From the NCBI RefSeq assembly GCF_009834545.1, contig NZ_CP019427.1, positions 5,701,001-5,765,000 on the forward strand: 64,000 bases of DNA, written 5' to 3'. The position numbers and the translations under genes were made by a program. The DNA is from Pseudomonas sp. S04 (lineage in GTDB: Bacteria > Pseudomonadota > Gammaproteobacteria > Pseudomonadales > Pseudomonadaceae). Of the stretch, positions 29,659 through 39,404 are shown piece after piece. The notes beneath the pieces were generated by a model. That model was not told the origin of the DNA. It saw nothing but the letters and a program-made list of their open reading frames with translations, and searched no databases. Every line of letters begins with the position of its first letter. Positions within the stretch are counted from its first letter, which is position 1.

Positions 29659-32600
29659 GGGCCTTGCTCCACAGGGCGATACTGTCGAGCAACACCGATT
29701 CCTGGTACGGCTTGCCGAGGTAGTCGTTGACGCCGATGGCCATTGCCCGATCACGGTGTTTTTGCCCGGTGCGCGAGGTAATCATGATGATCGGCAGGTG
29801 CTGCAGGCGGGGATCGTTGCGCACCTGGGTGGCCACTTCGAAGCCGTCCATGCGCGGCATTTCGATGTCCAGCAGCATCAGGTCGGGCATGTGCTCTTCC
29901 AGCAACTGCATCGCGTCCACCCCGTCCTTGGCCGTGAGCACGCTCATGCCGTGGCGCTCCAGCAGCCGGCTGGTGACTTTGCGCACGGTGACCGAATCGT
30001 CCACCACCAGCACCAGCATCGAGCGCTGCGGCTCGCCTTCCGGGCTGGTCGCGGCCGGCGCCGGCAAACGTACCTGCATCGCCCGCAACGGCGCCAGCAG
30101 GTCGAGAATCAGCACCACCCGGCCATCACCGAGAATCGTCGCGCCGGACAGGCCCTGGACCGCGGCAAACTGCGGGCCGAGGCTCTTGACCACGATTTCC
30201 CGGGTGCCGGCCATGGCGTCGACCTGCACCGCGATATGCCGCTCGTTGCACTGCACCAGCAGCACCGGCAGCGGCAGGTTCTGCCCCAGCAAGCGCGGGC
30301 GAATACTGGTCTTGAGCAACTCACCCAGGTAGCACAGCTCGTAACATTGCCCGGCGTACTCGTACCGGGGCGGATCCAGTTGATAGCGGGCCTCCAGTTC
30401 GCTGGGCAGGACTCGCACCATGCCCTCGATGGTATTGAGCGGGATCGCGTACAGATCCTCGCCACACTGCACCATCAACGCGCGGTTGACCGACACCGTG
30501 AACGGCAGGCGAATGCGAAAATGCACGCCCTTGCCCGGGACCGAGTCGATGCTCATCAGGCCGCCGAGCTGGCGCACTTCTTCATGCACCACGTCCATGC
30601 CCACCCCTCGCCCGGAGATCTGGGTGATTTTCTCGGCAGTAGAGAAGCCGGGCTGCAGGATGAACTGCAGCACATCGCGGTCACTCAGGCTGCTTTCGGG
30701 GGCCAGCAGCCCGCGCTTGATCGCCTTGCGCCGTACGGCATCGAGGGGCACGCCGGCACCGTCGTCACGGATGTCGAAAATGATATCGCCGCCCTCGCGG
30801 GACAGGTCCAGGCTGATCCGCCCCTGCTCGGGCTTGCCGGCAGCGCGGCGTACTTGCGCAGACTCCAGGCCATGGTCGATGGCGTTGCGCAACATGTGCT
30901 CCAGCGGGGCGGCCATGCGCTCAAGGACATTACGGTCCATCTCGCCCTCGGCGTTGCCGACGATAAACTCAACGTCTTTGCCCAGCTCGCTGGAGACCTG
31001 GCGGACGATGCGTTTGAGGCGCGGCAGCATCCGTTCGAACGGCACCATGCGCGTGCGCATCAGGCCTTCTTGCAGCTCACTGTTAATCCGCCCCTGTTGC
31101 TGCAACAGGTTCTCGGCGTCGAGATTGCGCCGATCGAGGGTTTCCTTGAGGTCGAGCAGATCGGAAGCAGACTCGAACATCGCCCGCGACAACTGCTGCA
31201 GTTGCGAATGGCGATCCATTTCCAGCGGGTCGAATTCTTCGTAGCCCAGGCGCTCGGCGTCGACGTGCTGGCGACTGAGGATGCGTCCCTGGGTTTCGGT
31301 GTCGAGGCGGCGCAGTTGATCGCGCATGCGCTCGATGGTGGTTTCCATCTCGCTCAAGGTCACCCGGGCATCGTTGACCTGTTGCTCGACACGCCCACGA
31401 AAAATCGAAGTCTCGGCGGCCAGGTTGACCAGGTCGTCGAGCAGTTCGGCGGACACCTTGACCATATCGGCGCCCGCTTCAGCGGGCGGCGCGGACGGCT
31501 CCGGCTTGTTCTGCGCCAGGCTGTCGAGCGCCACCGATGGCGCAGCACGCTCGACCGCCGAGGGGTGACTGAAGGCCTGGATGGCCTCGAGCAGGCGCTC
31601 GGCCGGCGCTACCGGTTGACCGGCACGGGTAGCGTCGAGCATCTGCGCCAGCCGGTCATGACTGCGCTGCAACAGCCCGAACAGCGCCGGTGTGGCCTGC
31701 AGCAAGCCGGTCGACAGGCCTTCGTAGAGAAACTCCAGTTCATGGGCCAGGTCGCCAATCGGCGCAATCTCGACCATTCGCGCGCCACCTTTGAGGGTGT
31801 GCAGATCGCGCAGCAGGGTTTCCATTTCCTGGCGGCTTTGCGGGTCGGCCTGCCAGCGCAGCAAGGCCGCGCCCGAACTGTCGATGATGTCGAAGCCTTC
31901 CTCGAGGAAGATCTCCAGCAACTCCGGGTCATTGCCCGGCGCATCCTCGGCGGACGCCTGTGCAGCGGCGTCGGCAGGGCTGGCGCTGCCTTGGCGCCAC
32001 TGCGCGATGGCCTCGATCAATGCCGTGCAATCGCCCAGCGGCTGTTGGCGCTGCAATTGCTCCAGCAGTTGCGCGAGGCGGTCGTGGCTCTGCTGCAACA
32101 ACTGGCCAAGCTCGGTGCTATAGCTCAAGCGCCGGTCCACCAACCCCTCGTAAAGGCTTTCCAGCTCGTGGGCCAGGTCACCCACCGGTCCGATCTCGGC
32201 CATCCGCGCCCCACCCTTGAGGGTGTGCAAGTCGCGCTGCAGCGACAACAACGGCGCAGGGTTCTGCGGTTCCGTGAGCCAACGCTGCAAGGCCTGCCCG
32301 GCGCTCTCCAGAATGTCCACGGCCTCTTCGAGAAAAATCGCCTCCATTTCATCGTCCGCCGCCAATGGCGTCGGCGAGGACTGCCCGAGTTCGGCGGTGA
32401 CGCTGCCAAGTTCGGTAATGCTCAGGGTGCGACTGCCGTCGCTGCGGATCAGGCCCATCGCGGACGGATCCAGGCCCTCATCAAGCAGATCGCGCAGGGC
32501 GTGCACACGAGCCGATTGGTGACTGACTTCCTGGCCTGCCGCCAGTTCGTCGAGCATGTTGATCAAGGCTTCATGGGCACTTTGGGCCTCGTGAAAGAAC

Positions 32601-35548
32601 CGCTCGCTGACCGCCAGGCTGCTTTCCTCCACGGCGCCATACAGGTCGAGCAAGGCCTCGCACAACTCATCCATCGGGTGCAGGTCGGCCAGGTGTGCGC
32701 CCTCACCCAGGGTCGTCAGCTCATCCAGCAAGGCCGTCAGTTCCTGGCGCTCGCCGGGGTGTTGCTGCCAGCGTTGCAACAGGCTTTCGGCGTCCAGCAG
32801 GATGTCCATGCCCTGGGCCAGGAAGTTGTTGATCAGCTGCGGGTCACGCTTGATCCGCACACCGCTGTCGGGCGAGCTGTGCAAGGCTTCCAGGCGCTCG
32901 GCGAGCAGGGCCTGGGTGCGCAGGATCAGATCAGGCGCGCCGCGGATTTCCACCAGCGGGTTGCCCTGCAATTGCGCCAAGCCGCGGCGCAGCAAGCCTT
33001 CGGCCTCCAGCAGCAGTTCGACTTCATCCAGGTCCAGGGCCAACAGGTGCGCCTTGTATTCGCGGGCCAGTTGGTCGAAGGGTGCCGCCAGCTCGGCGAT
33101 CGGCACCACACCGGCCACCGACGCGCTGCCCTTGAGGGTGTGCAGCGCACGCTGCAACTCGTCAGTGGCCTGCAACGGCAGATGTTCGGCGGCCTGCTCG
33201 AGAAAGCGCTGGAGGCTGTTGAGGTGGCTGTCGGCTTCGTTGCGGAAGATCTCCAGCAACTGCGGATCGGCGGCGCCAGCGTGCGCTCCGCTCGCTTGCT
33301 CGGGCAGGGCCGCGCCCCGGGCCAACGCGTGGGCACGGGCTGCCAGGTGGTCCACGTCATCGCGTTGGCGCTGGTGGCTGGCGGCGAATTCCGCCACCAG
33401 CTCTGGCAGCAGGTGCAGCGTGTCGCGCAACAGCTCATCGACCTGCGGCCCAGGCTCGACACTGTGTTCGAGTATTCGGTTGAGCAGGTTTTCCACGGCC
33501 CAGGCGAGTTCGCCGAGCACCAGCGCGCGGACCATCCGTCCACTGCCCTTCAAGGTATGAAAGGCCCGCCGCAGTTCGCCCAGGAGCGCAGCACTGCCTG
33601 GGTTGGCCGACCAGCGCGGCAGGTACTCGCGCAGGATATCCAGGACTTCGGCGGTCTCCTCGAGGAACACCTCGCGCAACTCGTCATCCACCGGTTCTTC
33701 ATCGGCCGGCGGTGGTTGCAGGCTGTCGGGGGTACTCACGGCCGGCGGGTTGACGGCCGACACCGGGCTGGCCAGGGCATCTGCCAGCGACTGCTGGGCG
33801 GCCGGGTCAGCTTCGGCGAACCGACCGCCATCGGCACTCGGCGACGGATTGAACGGTGGCAAATGAACCGCGCTGGGCTGATAGCCGAGTGTCGCCAGAC
33901 TCTGTTCGGCCACATCCAGCACCTGCTCGCCGAGGGTTTGCGGGTCCTCGCTCAAGCGCTCCAGGTAATACTCGATGCTGGTGATGGCATCGGCCAGGTT
34001 GTCCAGGTGCTGCCAATCCGGCGGTGTGCGGTCCGCCAGCAGGTGTTCACGAATGTAACTGTTGCAGGCTTCCAGCAGGCTCGCCGCACGGTGCAGGGGA
34101 ATCATCGCCAGCGCACCGCGAACCTGGGTCAGCAAGTCCGGCAGCAACTGCAACGGCTGGCGATCCCAGTGGGCATCGATGTATTCGACGATCATGTCCT
34201 TGGCCTGTTGCAGGCACAGGCGGGCTTCCTTGATGACGATCTGGTGGATCTGCGTCAGGTCGGTGGTCGGCAGCCGGCTTTCTTCACGGTTTTCCTCGAC
34301 GATACCGACCATGCCCGCCAGGGTCGCCTCGACGTAGAGCAAGGCACCGGCGACGTCCATCAGGATCGCATCGTTGGGCTCGCGCTGCCCCTGGGCCAGG
34401 CTCAGCACCACGCCTAACTGGTCGATGATGACCTTGCGCGGCTGGCCAAAACCGAGCACCGCCAGGGTGTCGGCAATCTGCCGCAACGGCGCCAGCAGGC
34501 TGTCGAGGTCCGAGGCATGCTGGCGGTCGCTGCGCACGAACAGGTCCAGGCGCTCCTTGACCCGCACCAGTTCCTCGCACAAGGCGGCCAGCACCGAGCG
34601 CATGGCGTCGCGGTCAGGCCCAGCCAGGCGCGCGCGCTCTGCATCGAGCAAGGCGTTGTCAGGCAAGGCGTCATCCAGCCCGTAGCGATCTTTCATGATT
34701 AACATCCGGGCACTGGGAGATTGCGCCTTGGCGATATAAAACAGCAGGCTTTTCAGCAATTCGGGCGGCGCTGCCTGGTTGATGGCCGGCATGCCGTGTT
34801 CCAGCAGGCGCTTGAGTTCCTTGTCGGTGTCCTTGAACAAGCTGCGCAGTGCCGGACTGTTATCGATACGGCCACTGAGCATGCCTTCGACCAGCGCTGA
34901 AGCCACCTGCCACAGCGGGCTCAATGGCGCATCGGCACACAGCGCCTCAAGGCGTGCAAAGACCTTGGCCAGGTACCCCAGGTTTGTGCTGTCGTCCTGT
35001 TCGCGCAGCAGTCCGACCAGGCCCATCTGCAGCATCTGCCGCAGTTTGCGCAACACATTGGGCAAGTCTGCCGGCGCCAGCAGCGCCAGTTGCGCCTCCG
35101 TCAGGGCCGGCAGTTCTTGCAGTTGTGGACTGAACAGGCTGGTTTCCGCGAGCAGGCCTTCGCCACGGGCGCTGCGCAAGTCGTTGATCAGCGGCAGCAC
35201 CACCAGGGGCAAGTCGCGCCGGGCGCTGAGCACGCGGTCGAGGTAAATCGGCAATTGGCCGAGGGCCTGTTGCAGCAGGCGGATGGCTTCGTCGCGATGG
35301 GCCACCATGCCACGCTGCAAGGCTGCCGCCAGTTGCTCCATCTCTTCGGCAAGCAGGGCCGCACCGTAGAACTCGACCATCTGCAGACTGCCATGGACCT
35401 GATGGATACCTGCCAGGCATTGCTCGAGCGCGTGCAGCGCCTGCGGGTCCTCGACCAGTTGATCGAGGGCAAGGTAGGCCTGCTTCAGCGTTTCGGCAAT
35501 TTCGCCCTTGACCCACTCAAGGGCCACATAGTCGTGCCGATCACCCAT
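29651..35548 (-). CDS. chpA: Hybrid chemotaxis histidine kinase ChpA
   Basis: A 1,965-residue cytoplasmic kinase controlling type IV pili. Four canonical Hpt motifs are seen: HTLKGSGRMV (about 665), HTLKGSASVAG (about 800), HTLKGGARMAE (about 1107) and HTLKGGARMVE (about 1249). Two degenerate ones lie nearer the N-terminus (HQVHGSLQM and TQVRGALAM). Then come the P4-type ATPase with DHGLESAQVRRAAGKPEQG and the GVGMDVV glycine loop, a CheW-like domain, and a C-terminal receiver with LLDIEMPRMDGFEVA. The start ATG at 35548 has GGAG eight bases upstream. The P. aeruginosa homologue is about 2,470 residues with more Hpt-type modules, so this is a shorter form. It is coupled to chpC and 38 bases after pilJ. 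Confidence 0.95.
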   Translation of the reverse strand: MGDRHDYVALEWVKGEIAETLKQAYLALDQLVEDPQALHALEQCLAGIHQVHGSLQMVEFYGAALLAEEMEQLAAALQRGMVAHRDEAIRLLQQALGQLPIYLDRVLSARRDLPLVVLPLINDLRSARGEGLLAETSLFSPQLQELPALTEAQLALLAPADLPNVLRKLRQMLQMGLVGLLREQDDSTNLGYLAKVFARLEALCADAPLSPLWQVASALVEGMLSGRIDNSPALRSLFKDTDKELKRLLEHGMPAINQAAPPELLKSLLFYIAKAQSPSARMLIMKDRYGLDDALPDNALLDAERARLAGPDRDAMRSVLAALCEELVRVKERLDLFVRSDRQHASDLDSLLAPLRQIADTLAVLGFGQPRKVIIDQLGVVLSLAQGQREPNDAILMDVAGALLYVEATLAGMVGIVEENREESRLPTTDLTQIHQIVIKEARLCLQQAKDMIVEYIDAHWDRQPLQLLPDLLTQVRGALAMIPLHRAASLLEACNSYIREHLLADRTPPDWQHLDNLADAITSIEYYLERLSEDPQTLGEQVLDVAEQSLATLGYQPSAVHLPPFNPSPSADGGRFAEADPAAQQSLADALASPVSAVNPPAVSTPDSLQPPPADEEPVDDELREVFLEETAEVLDILREYLPRWSANPGSAALLGELRRAFHTLKGSGRMVRALVLGELAWAVENLLNRILEHSVEPGPQVDELLRDTLHLLPELVAEFAASHQRQRDDVDHLAARAHALARGAALPEQASGAHAGAADPQLLEIFRNEADSHLNSLQRFLEQAAEHLPLQATDELQRALHTLKGSASVAGVVPIAELAAPFDQLAREYKAHLLALDLDEVELLLEAEGLLRRGLAQLQGNPLVEIRGAPDLILRTQALLAERLEALHSSPDSGVRIKRDPQLINNFLAQGMDILLDAESLLQRWQQHPGERQELTALLDELTTLGEGAHLADLHPMDELCEALLDLYGAVEESSLAVSERFFHEAQSAHEALINMLDELAAGQEVSHQSARVHALRDLLDEGLDPSAMGLIRSDGSRTLSITELGSVTAELGQSSPTPLAADDEMEAIFLEEAVDILESAGQALQRWLTEPQNPAPLLSLQRDLHTLKGGARMAEIGPVGDLAHELESLYEGLVDRRLSYSTELGQLLQQSHDRLAQLLEQLQRQQPLGDCTALIEAIAQWRQGSASPADAAAQASAEDAPGNDPELLEIFLEEGFDIIDSSGAALLRWQADPQSRQEMETLLRDLHTLKGGARMVEIAPIGDLAHELEFLYEGLSTGLLQATPALFGLLQRSHDRLAQMLDATRAGQPVAPAERLLEAIQAFSHPSAVERAAPSVALDSLAQNKPEPSAPPAEAGADMVKVSAELLDDLVNLAAETSIFRGRVEQQVNDARVTLSEMETTIERMRDQLRRLDTETQGRILSRQHVDAERLGYEEFDPLEMDRHSQLQQLSRAMFESASDLLDLKETLDRRNLDAENLLQQQGRINSELQEGLMRTRMVPFERMLPRLKRIVRQVSSELGKDVEFIVGNAEGEMDRNVLERMAAPLEHMLRNAIDHGLESAQVRRAAGKPEQGRISLDLSREGGDIIFDIRDDGAGVPLDAVRRKAIKRGLLAPESSLSDRDVLQFILQPGFSTAEKITQISGRGVGMDVVHEEVRQLGGLMSIDSVPGKGVHFRIRLPFTVSVNRALMVQCGEDLYAIPLNTIEGMVRVLPSELEARYQLDPPRYEYAGQCYELCYLGELLKTSIRPRLLGQNLPLPVLLVQCNERHIAVQVDAMAGTREIVVKSLGPQFAAVQGLSGATILGDGRVVLILDLLAPLRAMQVRLPAPAATSPEGEPQRSMLVLVVDDSVTVRKVTSRLLERHGMSVLTAKDGVDAMQLLEEHMPDLMLLDIEMPRMDGFEVATQVRNDPRLQHLPIIMITSRTGQKHRDRAMAIGVNDYLGKPYQESVLLDSIALWSKAHA

Positions 35549-35586
35549 AACCACTCCAGTCAAAATTCGTTCCCAGCGTGCAGGGT

Positions 35587-37647
35587 TCAGGTCTTGTCGG
35601 TACCGCGCTCCGGTACCGCCGGCAAGGTGAAGCCGGACACCGAGCGCCGCAACTGACTGGCCATTTTCGCCAGGTTGCCAATGCTCTCTGCGGTGGCCGT
35701 GGAGCCCGACGAGGTTTGCGTGGTGATCTGCTGGATCACGTTCATGGTCAAGGAAATCTGTCCCGCCGACGACGTCTGTTGCTGCGCCGCATTGGAAATA
35801 CTCTGGATCAGCGCCGCAAGGGTTTTCGAAACGCCTTCGATTTCTTCCAGGGCTACTCCGGCATCCTGCGCCAGCCGCGCGCCGCGCACCACCTCGGTGG
35901 TGGTCTGCTCCATGGAAATCACCGCCTCATTGGTGTCGGTCTGGATCGCCCGCACCAGGGTTTCAATCTGCCGGGTGGCGGCGGAAGAACGTTCAGCCAG
36001 GCGCTGCACCTCGTCGGCCACCACGGCAAACCCGCGCCCGGCGTCGCCGGCCATGGACGCCTGGATCGCCGCGTTGAGGGCCAGGATATTGGTCTGGTCG
36101 GCGATGTCGTCGATCAGGCTGACGATATCGCCGATTTCCTGGGACGACTCGCCCAGGCGTTTGATGCGCTTGGCGGTGTCCTGGATCTGCTCACGAATGT
36201 TGTCCATGCCGTGAATGGTGTTGTGCACCACCTCGTTGCCCTTGTTGGCGATCTCCACCGAACGCTCGGCCACAGCCGATGATTCGGCGGCGTTCGCCGA
36301 CACCTGGTCGATGGACTGGGCCATGTCGTTGATCGAAGCCGACGCTTCGCTGATCTGCTGGGCCTGATGCTCCGAGGCCTGGGCCAGGTGCATCGCCGTG
36401 GCCTGGGTTTCCTGCACGGCGGCGGCGACCTGGCCGGCCGTGAGGTTGATGGTAGCCACCAGGTCGCGCAGTTGATCGACCGAGTAGTTGATGGAGTCGG
36501 CAATGGTCCCGGTGAAGTCTTCAGTCACCGACGCCGTGACCGTCAGGTCGCCATCTGCCAGGTCCTCGATTTCGTCGAGCAGGCGCATGATCGCGTTCTG
36601 GTTGCGCTCGTTCTTCTCGGCGGTCTCGCGCAACTGGCGGTTGGTTTCACGCACCATCACCAGGCCGATCAGGATGATCGAGGTAAGCGCCAGCAGGCCC
36701 AGCACGTAACCGCCGATGGTGTCGGTGGAGCGTCCGCCCACCAGGTTCTCGAAGCCGTTGGCCAGGTGCGAGGCTTCCTCCAGCAGGGTCTGCGAGAGGT
36801 TGAAGATGTTGCCCGCCGACTCACGGACCTTGAACAGCTGGGGCGAGGTCTCGAGGATTTCATCCACCGAACCAGAGACAAACTGGAACAGCTCGGCGAT
36901 TTCGCTCAGACGAGCACGGGCATCGCGGTCCTCGACCTGGCTGACCTTGAGCGCCGGATTGCCCTGCAGCATGCCGTTGAGCACCTGGCCGAAGCGCGCC
37001 GCGTCCCGGCCAAACACATCGGCGGCCTGCTGGGCGTTTTCATCGCCGGCCAGCACCGTGTTGACGGCGCCAAGGATGCGCTCGGCAAGCAGCGACTGGC
37101 GCTGGGCCATGGCCACCTGGGTAGCTGGCGCGCCGCGCTGCAACAGGATCTCGACGACTTTTTCGTACTCGACCTGCAACTGCGGCACGGTCTCGGCCAA
37201 CGTCGCGGCCACTTGGTGCAGCGACAGCACGGTCTGCTCGCTGGAGAGGATCGCGTCGGTGTTTTTCAGCAAGCGCTCCCAATCCAGCTGCACGGCGCGC
37301 ATTTGCGGACGCACCACCGCCGGTGCTGGCGGCAGGCCCGTGGCCGGGTCGCCTTTCTTCAGGTAGCCCCAACGCTGTGCAAAGTCATTGCGCGCGTCGC
37401 TGAGCAGCTTGAACGCCGCGGCTTTGCCGGCAGCCGCTTCGGTGGCGTTCTTGGCAATACGCTGGGACAGCACGCGCAACTCACCGGCATGGCCGATGTA
37501 CTGCTTGTCGTAGGAGGCTTGAGTATTGAGGTAGGCAAAGTTGGCGAACAACAGCACGATGAACACGATCAGCGCGATGAACAGCGCAATGATCTGCGAA
37601 CGACTGCGCGATCCATCGCTTGAGGTGCCCGTGTTGACTTTAATCAT
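35587..37647 (-). CDS. pilJ: Type IV pilus methyl-accepting chemoreceptor PilJ
   Basis: A 686-residue transmembrane receptor, closely matching P. aeruginosa PilJ over its length. It has an N-terminal helix ([20 protein letters not shown]) and two PilJ periplasmic domains ([28 protein letters not shown] and a later copy around LAERILG). A second transmembrane helix lies near 330, then HAMP and the signalling domain with the hairpin tip [38 protein letters not shown]. It signals surface or pilus state to ChpA. The start MIKVNTG fits family alignment; an ATG eight codons earlier is possible. Confidence 0.96.
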   Translation of the reverse strand: MIKVNTGTSSDGSRSRSQIIALFIALIVFIVLLFANFAYLNTQASYDKQYIGHAGELRVLSQRIAKNATEAAAGKAAAFKLLSDARNDFAQRWGYLKKGDPATGLPPAPAVVRPQMRAVQLDWERLLKNTDAILSSEQTVLSLHQVAATLAETVPQLQVEYEKVVEILLQRGAPATQVAMAQRQSLLAERILGAVNTVLAGDENAQQAADVFGRDAARFGQVLNGMLQGNPALKVSQVEDRDARARLSEIAELFQFVSGSVDEILETSPQLFKVRESAGNIFNLSQTLLEEASHLANGFENLVGGRSTDTIGGYVLGLLALTSIILIGLVMVRETNRQLRETAEKNERNQNAIMRLLDEIEDLADGDLTVTASVTEDFTGTIADSINYSVDQLRDLVATINLTAGQVAAAVQETQATAMHLAQASEHQAQQISEASASINDMAQSIDQVSANAAESSAVAERSVEIANKGNEVVHNTIHGMDNIREQIQDTAKRIKRLGESSQEIGDIVSLIDDIADQTNILALNAAIQASMAGDAGRGFAVVADEVQRLAERSSAATRQIETLVRAIQTDTNEAVISMEQTTTEVVRGARLAQDAGVALEEIEGVSKTLAALIQSISNAAQQQTSSAGQISLTMNVIQQITTQTSSGSTATAESIGNLAKMASQLRRSVSGFTLPAVPERGTDKT

Positions 37648-37710
37648 CGATCTTCGCCTGTTGACCCACATTGTGAAACCCGTCCGGCGTCCTTGCGCGT
37701 GCTGCGCACT

Positions 37711-37740
37711 CGAACGCAGCCTTCGGCAGCTGCTACAGGT
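37711..37740. repeat. REP-like remnant between pilI and pilJ
   Basis: The segment CGAACGCAGCCTTCGGCAGC continuing to TGCTACAGG resembles another common Pseudomonas extragenic palindrome class, single and not paired. It interrupts an otherwise tight operon by about 100 bases. Confidence 0.45.
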
Positions 37741-37746
37741 ACCCGC

Positions 37747-38286
37747 CTACACCGCCACATCCATGAAGCGTGGCGACTGCGCCACGGCAAACGGACTGAA
37801 CACCTGCCAGCGTTGCTCACGCTCGAACCGACCCTTGATGAAAGCCGCCGCTGGGTCGTCCTGGCTGCCCGCCGCTCCCGGCTCGAACCGGGCCTGATCG
37901 AAGTGCTGCATGCCCAGCACCTCATCGACCATCAGCCCGACGAACGTTTCCTTGTACTCGACCACCAGGACCCGGCGCTGCTTGCGCTGAGCCGACAACT
38001 CGGCGCCCAGGAAGCCGCACAGGTCCATCACCGGCAGCAAGCGGCCACGCAGGTTGGCCACCCCCCGAACCCACGGCTTGACCCCGGGCAACTGGGTCAG
38101 GCGCGGCTCATGCAGGACTTCGCTGACCTCGCCCATGGGCGCCACGTACCAGTGTTCGCCCAGGCGAAAGCCAATGCCGCTCCAGCCGTGATTGCGGGTT
38201 GGCTGGGACGGCAAGTCAGCCGCCAGCAAGCGGCAACGCTGGTCGATCTGCAGCAACAGTTCAAAGGCGCTCAGCGACTCGGCCAT
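37747..38286 (-). CDS. pilI: Twitching motility CheW-like protein PilI
   Basis: A 179-residue CheW-domain adaptor (SGIGFRLGEHWYVAPMGEVSEVLHEPRLTQLPGVKPWVRGVANLRGRLLPVMDLCGFLG) that couples PilJ to ChpA. It lies 10 bases downstream of pilH in the same operon. Length and sequence match the P. aeruginosa protein. Confidence 0.94.
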   Translation of the reverse strand: MAESLSAFELLLQIDQRCRLLAADLPSQPTRNHGWSGIGFRLGEHWYVAPMGEVSEVLHEPRLTQLPGVKPWVRGVANLRGRLLPVMDLCGFLGAELSAQRKQRRVLVVEYKETFVGLMVDEVLGMQHFDQARFEPGAAGSQDDPAAAFIKGRFEREQRWQVFSPFAVAQSPRFMDVAV

Positions 38287-38296
38287 GGCGCGGCCG

Positions 38297-38662
38297 TCAG
38301 CCTGCCAGCACAGCGTTCAGGGTCTTGATCAGGGTGTCTTCGTCCACCGGCTTGGTCAGGTAGTCCTTGGCGCCCTGGCGAGTGCCCCAGACCTTGTCGG
38401 TATCCTGGTCCTTGGTGGTGATGATGATTACCGGAATATGACCGGTCTCCGGGTCCTTGGTCAGTTGACGGGTCGCCTGGAAGCCGTTGAGGCCGGGCAT
38501 GACGATGTCCATCAAGACCGCGTCGGGCTTTTCCTGACGCGCCAGCGCCACGCCATCGGCACCGTTTTGTGCCTTCAACACTTCATGGCCGTGCTTTTCC
38601 AGCATGCCGGTGAGTTTGTACATTTCGGTCGGCGAGTCATCGACGATCAGAATACGTGCCAT
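38297..38662 (-). CDS. pilH: Response regulator PilH
   Basis: A 121-residue single receiver domain. The acidic pocket is at DDS (9-11), the phosphoryl aspartate in VLMDIVMPGLNGFQATRQL, a Thr in the TTKDQ segment, and the conserved Lys in YLTKPVDE. There is no output domain. PilH is known to modulate the ChpA phosphorelay in opposition to PilG. The start MARILIVDDSPTEMYKLTGM is identical in form to P. aeruginosa PilH. Confidence 0.95.
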   Translation of the reverse strand: MARILIVDDSPTEMYKLTGMLEKHGHEVLKAQNGADGVALARQEKPDAVLMDIVMPGLNGFQATRQLTKDPETGHIPVIIITTKDQDTDKVWGTRQGAKDYLTKPVDEDTLIKTLNAVLAG

Positions 38663-38719
38663 GGTCTTCCCCATTCTTGTAGACGCCAGGCCGGTTGGCC
38701 GGGCATCACTGTGCGTGTC

Positions 38720-39124
38720 TTACAGCGGCGCATCGGCAGCGAAGCCCGGTACATGAGCGCGAATCGCGTTCAACAGTTCTTCCTTGCTGAATGGCTTGGT
38801 CAAAAACTGATCGGAACCGACAATCCGCCCCTTGGCCTTGTCGAACAAGCCGTCCTTGGACGACAGCATGATCACTGGCGTGGCCTTGAACGCACTGTTG
38901 TTCTTGATTAAAGCGCAGGTCTGATAACCATCCAGACGCGGCATCATGATGTCGACAAAAATGATCCCCGGATGGTTGTCGGTGATCTTGGCCAGCGCAT
39001 CAAAACCATCGATGGCGGTGATCACCTCGCAGCCCGCATTGCGTAACAAGGTTTCAGCGGTACGGCGAATGGTCTTCGAATCGTCGATCACCATGACCTT
39101 CAAGGCGTTGGAATGCTGTTCCAT
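38720..39124 (-). CDS. pilG: Response regulator PilG
   Basis: A 134-residue single receiver domain: acidic pair in VIDDSKTIRR, phosphoryl Asp in IIFVDIMMPRLDGYQTCALIK, Ser in MLSSKDG, Lys in FLTKPFSKEE. PilG promotes pilus extension and is linked to cAMP signalling in P. aeruginosa. It is the first gene of the chemosensory operon, divergent from gshB across 280 bases. Confidence 0.95.
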   Translation of the reverse strand: MEQHSNALKVMVIDDSKTIRRTAETLLRNAGCEVITAIDGFDALAKITDNHPGIIFVDIMMPRLDGYQTCALIKNNSAFKATPVIMLSSKDGLFDKAKGRIVGSDQFLTKPFSKEELLNAIRAHVPGFAADAPL

Positions 39125-39343
39125 ATCTGCTCTACCATCGCCTGGGCGAATCAGTTTGTCCGTTTGCGGCTGCCCGTTGGCTCGAAACCCTTGATGATCA
39201 AGGGCCAGCGCGACATGCCAGCCTTTTTAGCACAGTCTCCATGTCCAATCTATCGGCCGACCCGCGAGGCGGTTTTTCCTTGACCGGGAACCCACCGGGC
39301 GCCACTCTGACGCCACTTTTTCTGGCCTTCGGCTGGTTTTTTT

Positions 39344-39365
39344 GCAGGAGCGAGCTCGCTCCTGC
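39344..39365. repeat. REP palindrome upstream of gshB
   Basis: GCAGGAGCGAG and its exact complement CTCGCTCCTGC form a loopless 22-base palindrome in the gshB-pilG intergenic region, a compact REP of the GAGCGAGC type. The rest of this 280-base gap shows no coding signal and no clear promoter that I can defend. Confidence 0.65.
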
Positions 39366-39404
39366 ACAAGACACACCCAGCCCTTCAAACTCGAGGAAAC
39401 ACCC

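Noticed and set aside
29585..34417. A 1,610-codon open frame on the plus strand opposite chpA
   Set aside because: It is the antisense of a well-conserved kinase with very high GC and third-position bias, which keeps the complementary frame open. Its translation is rich in R, Q, H and L with no recognisable domain.
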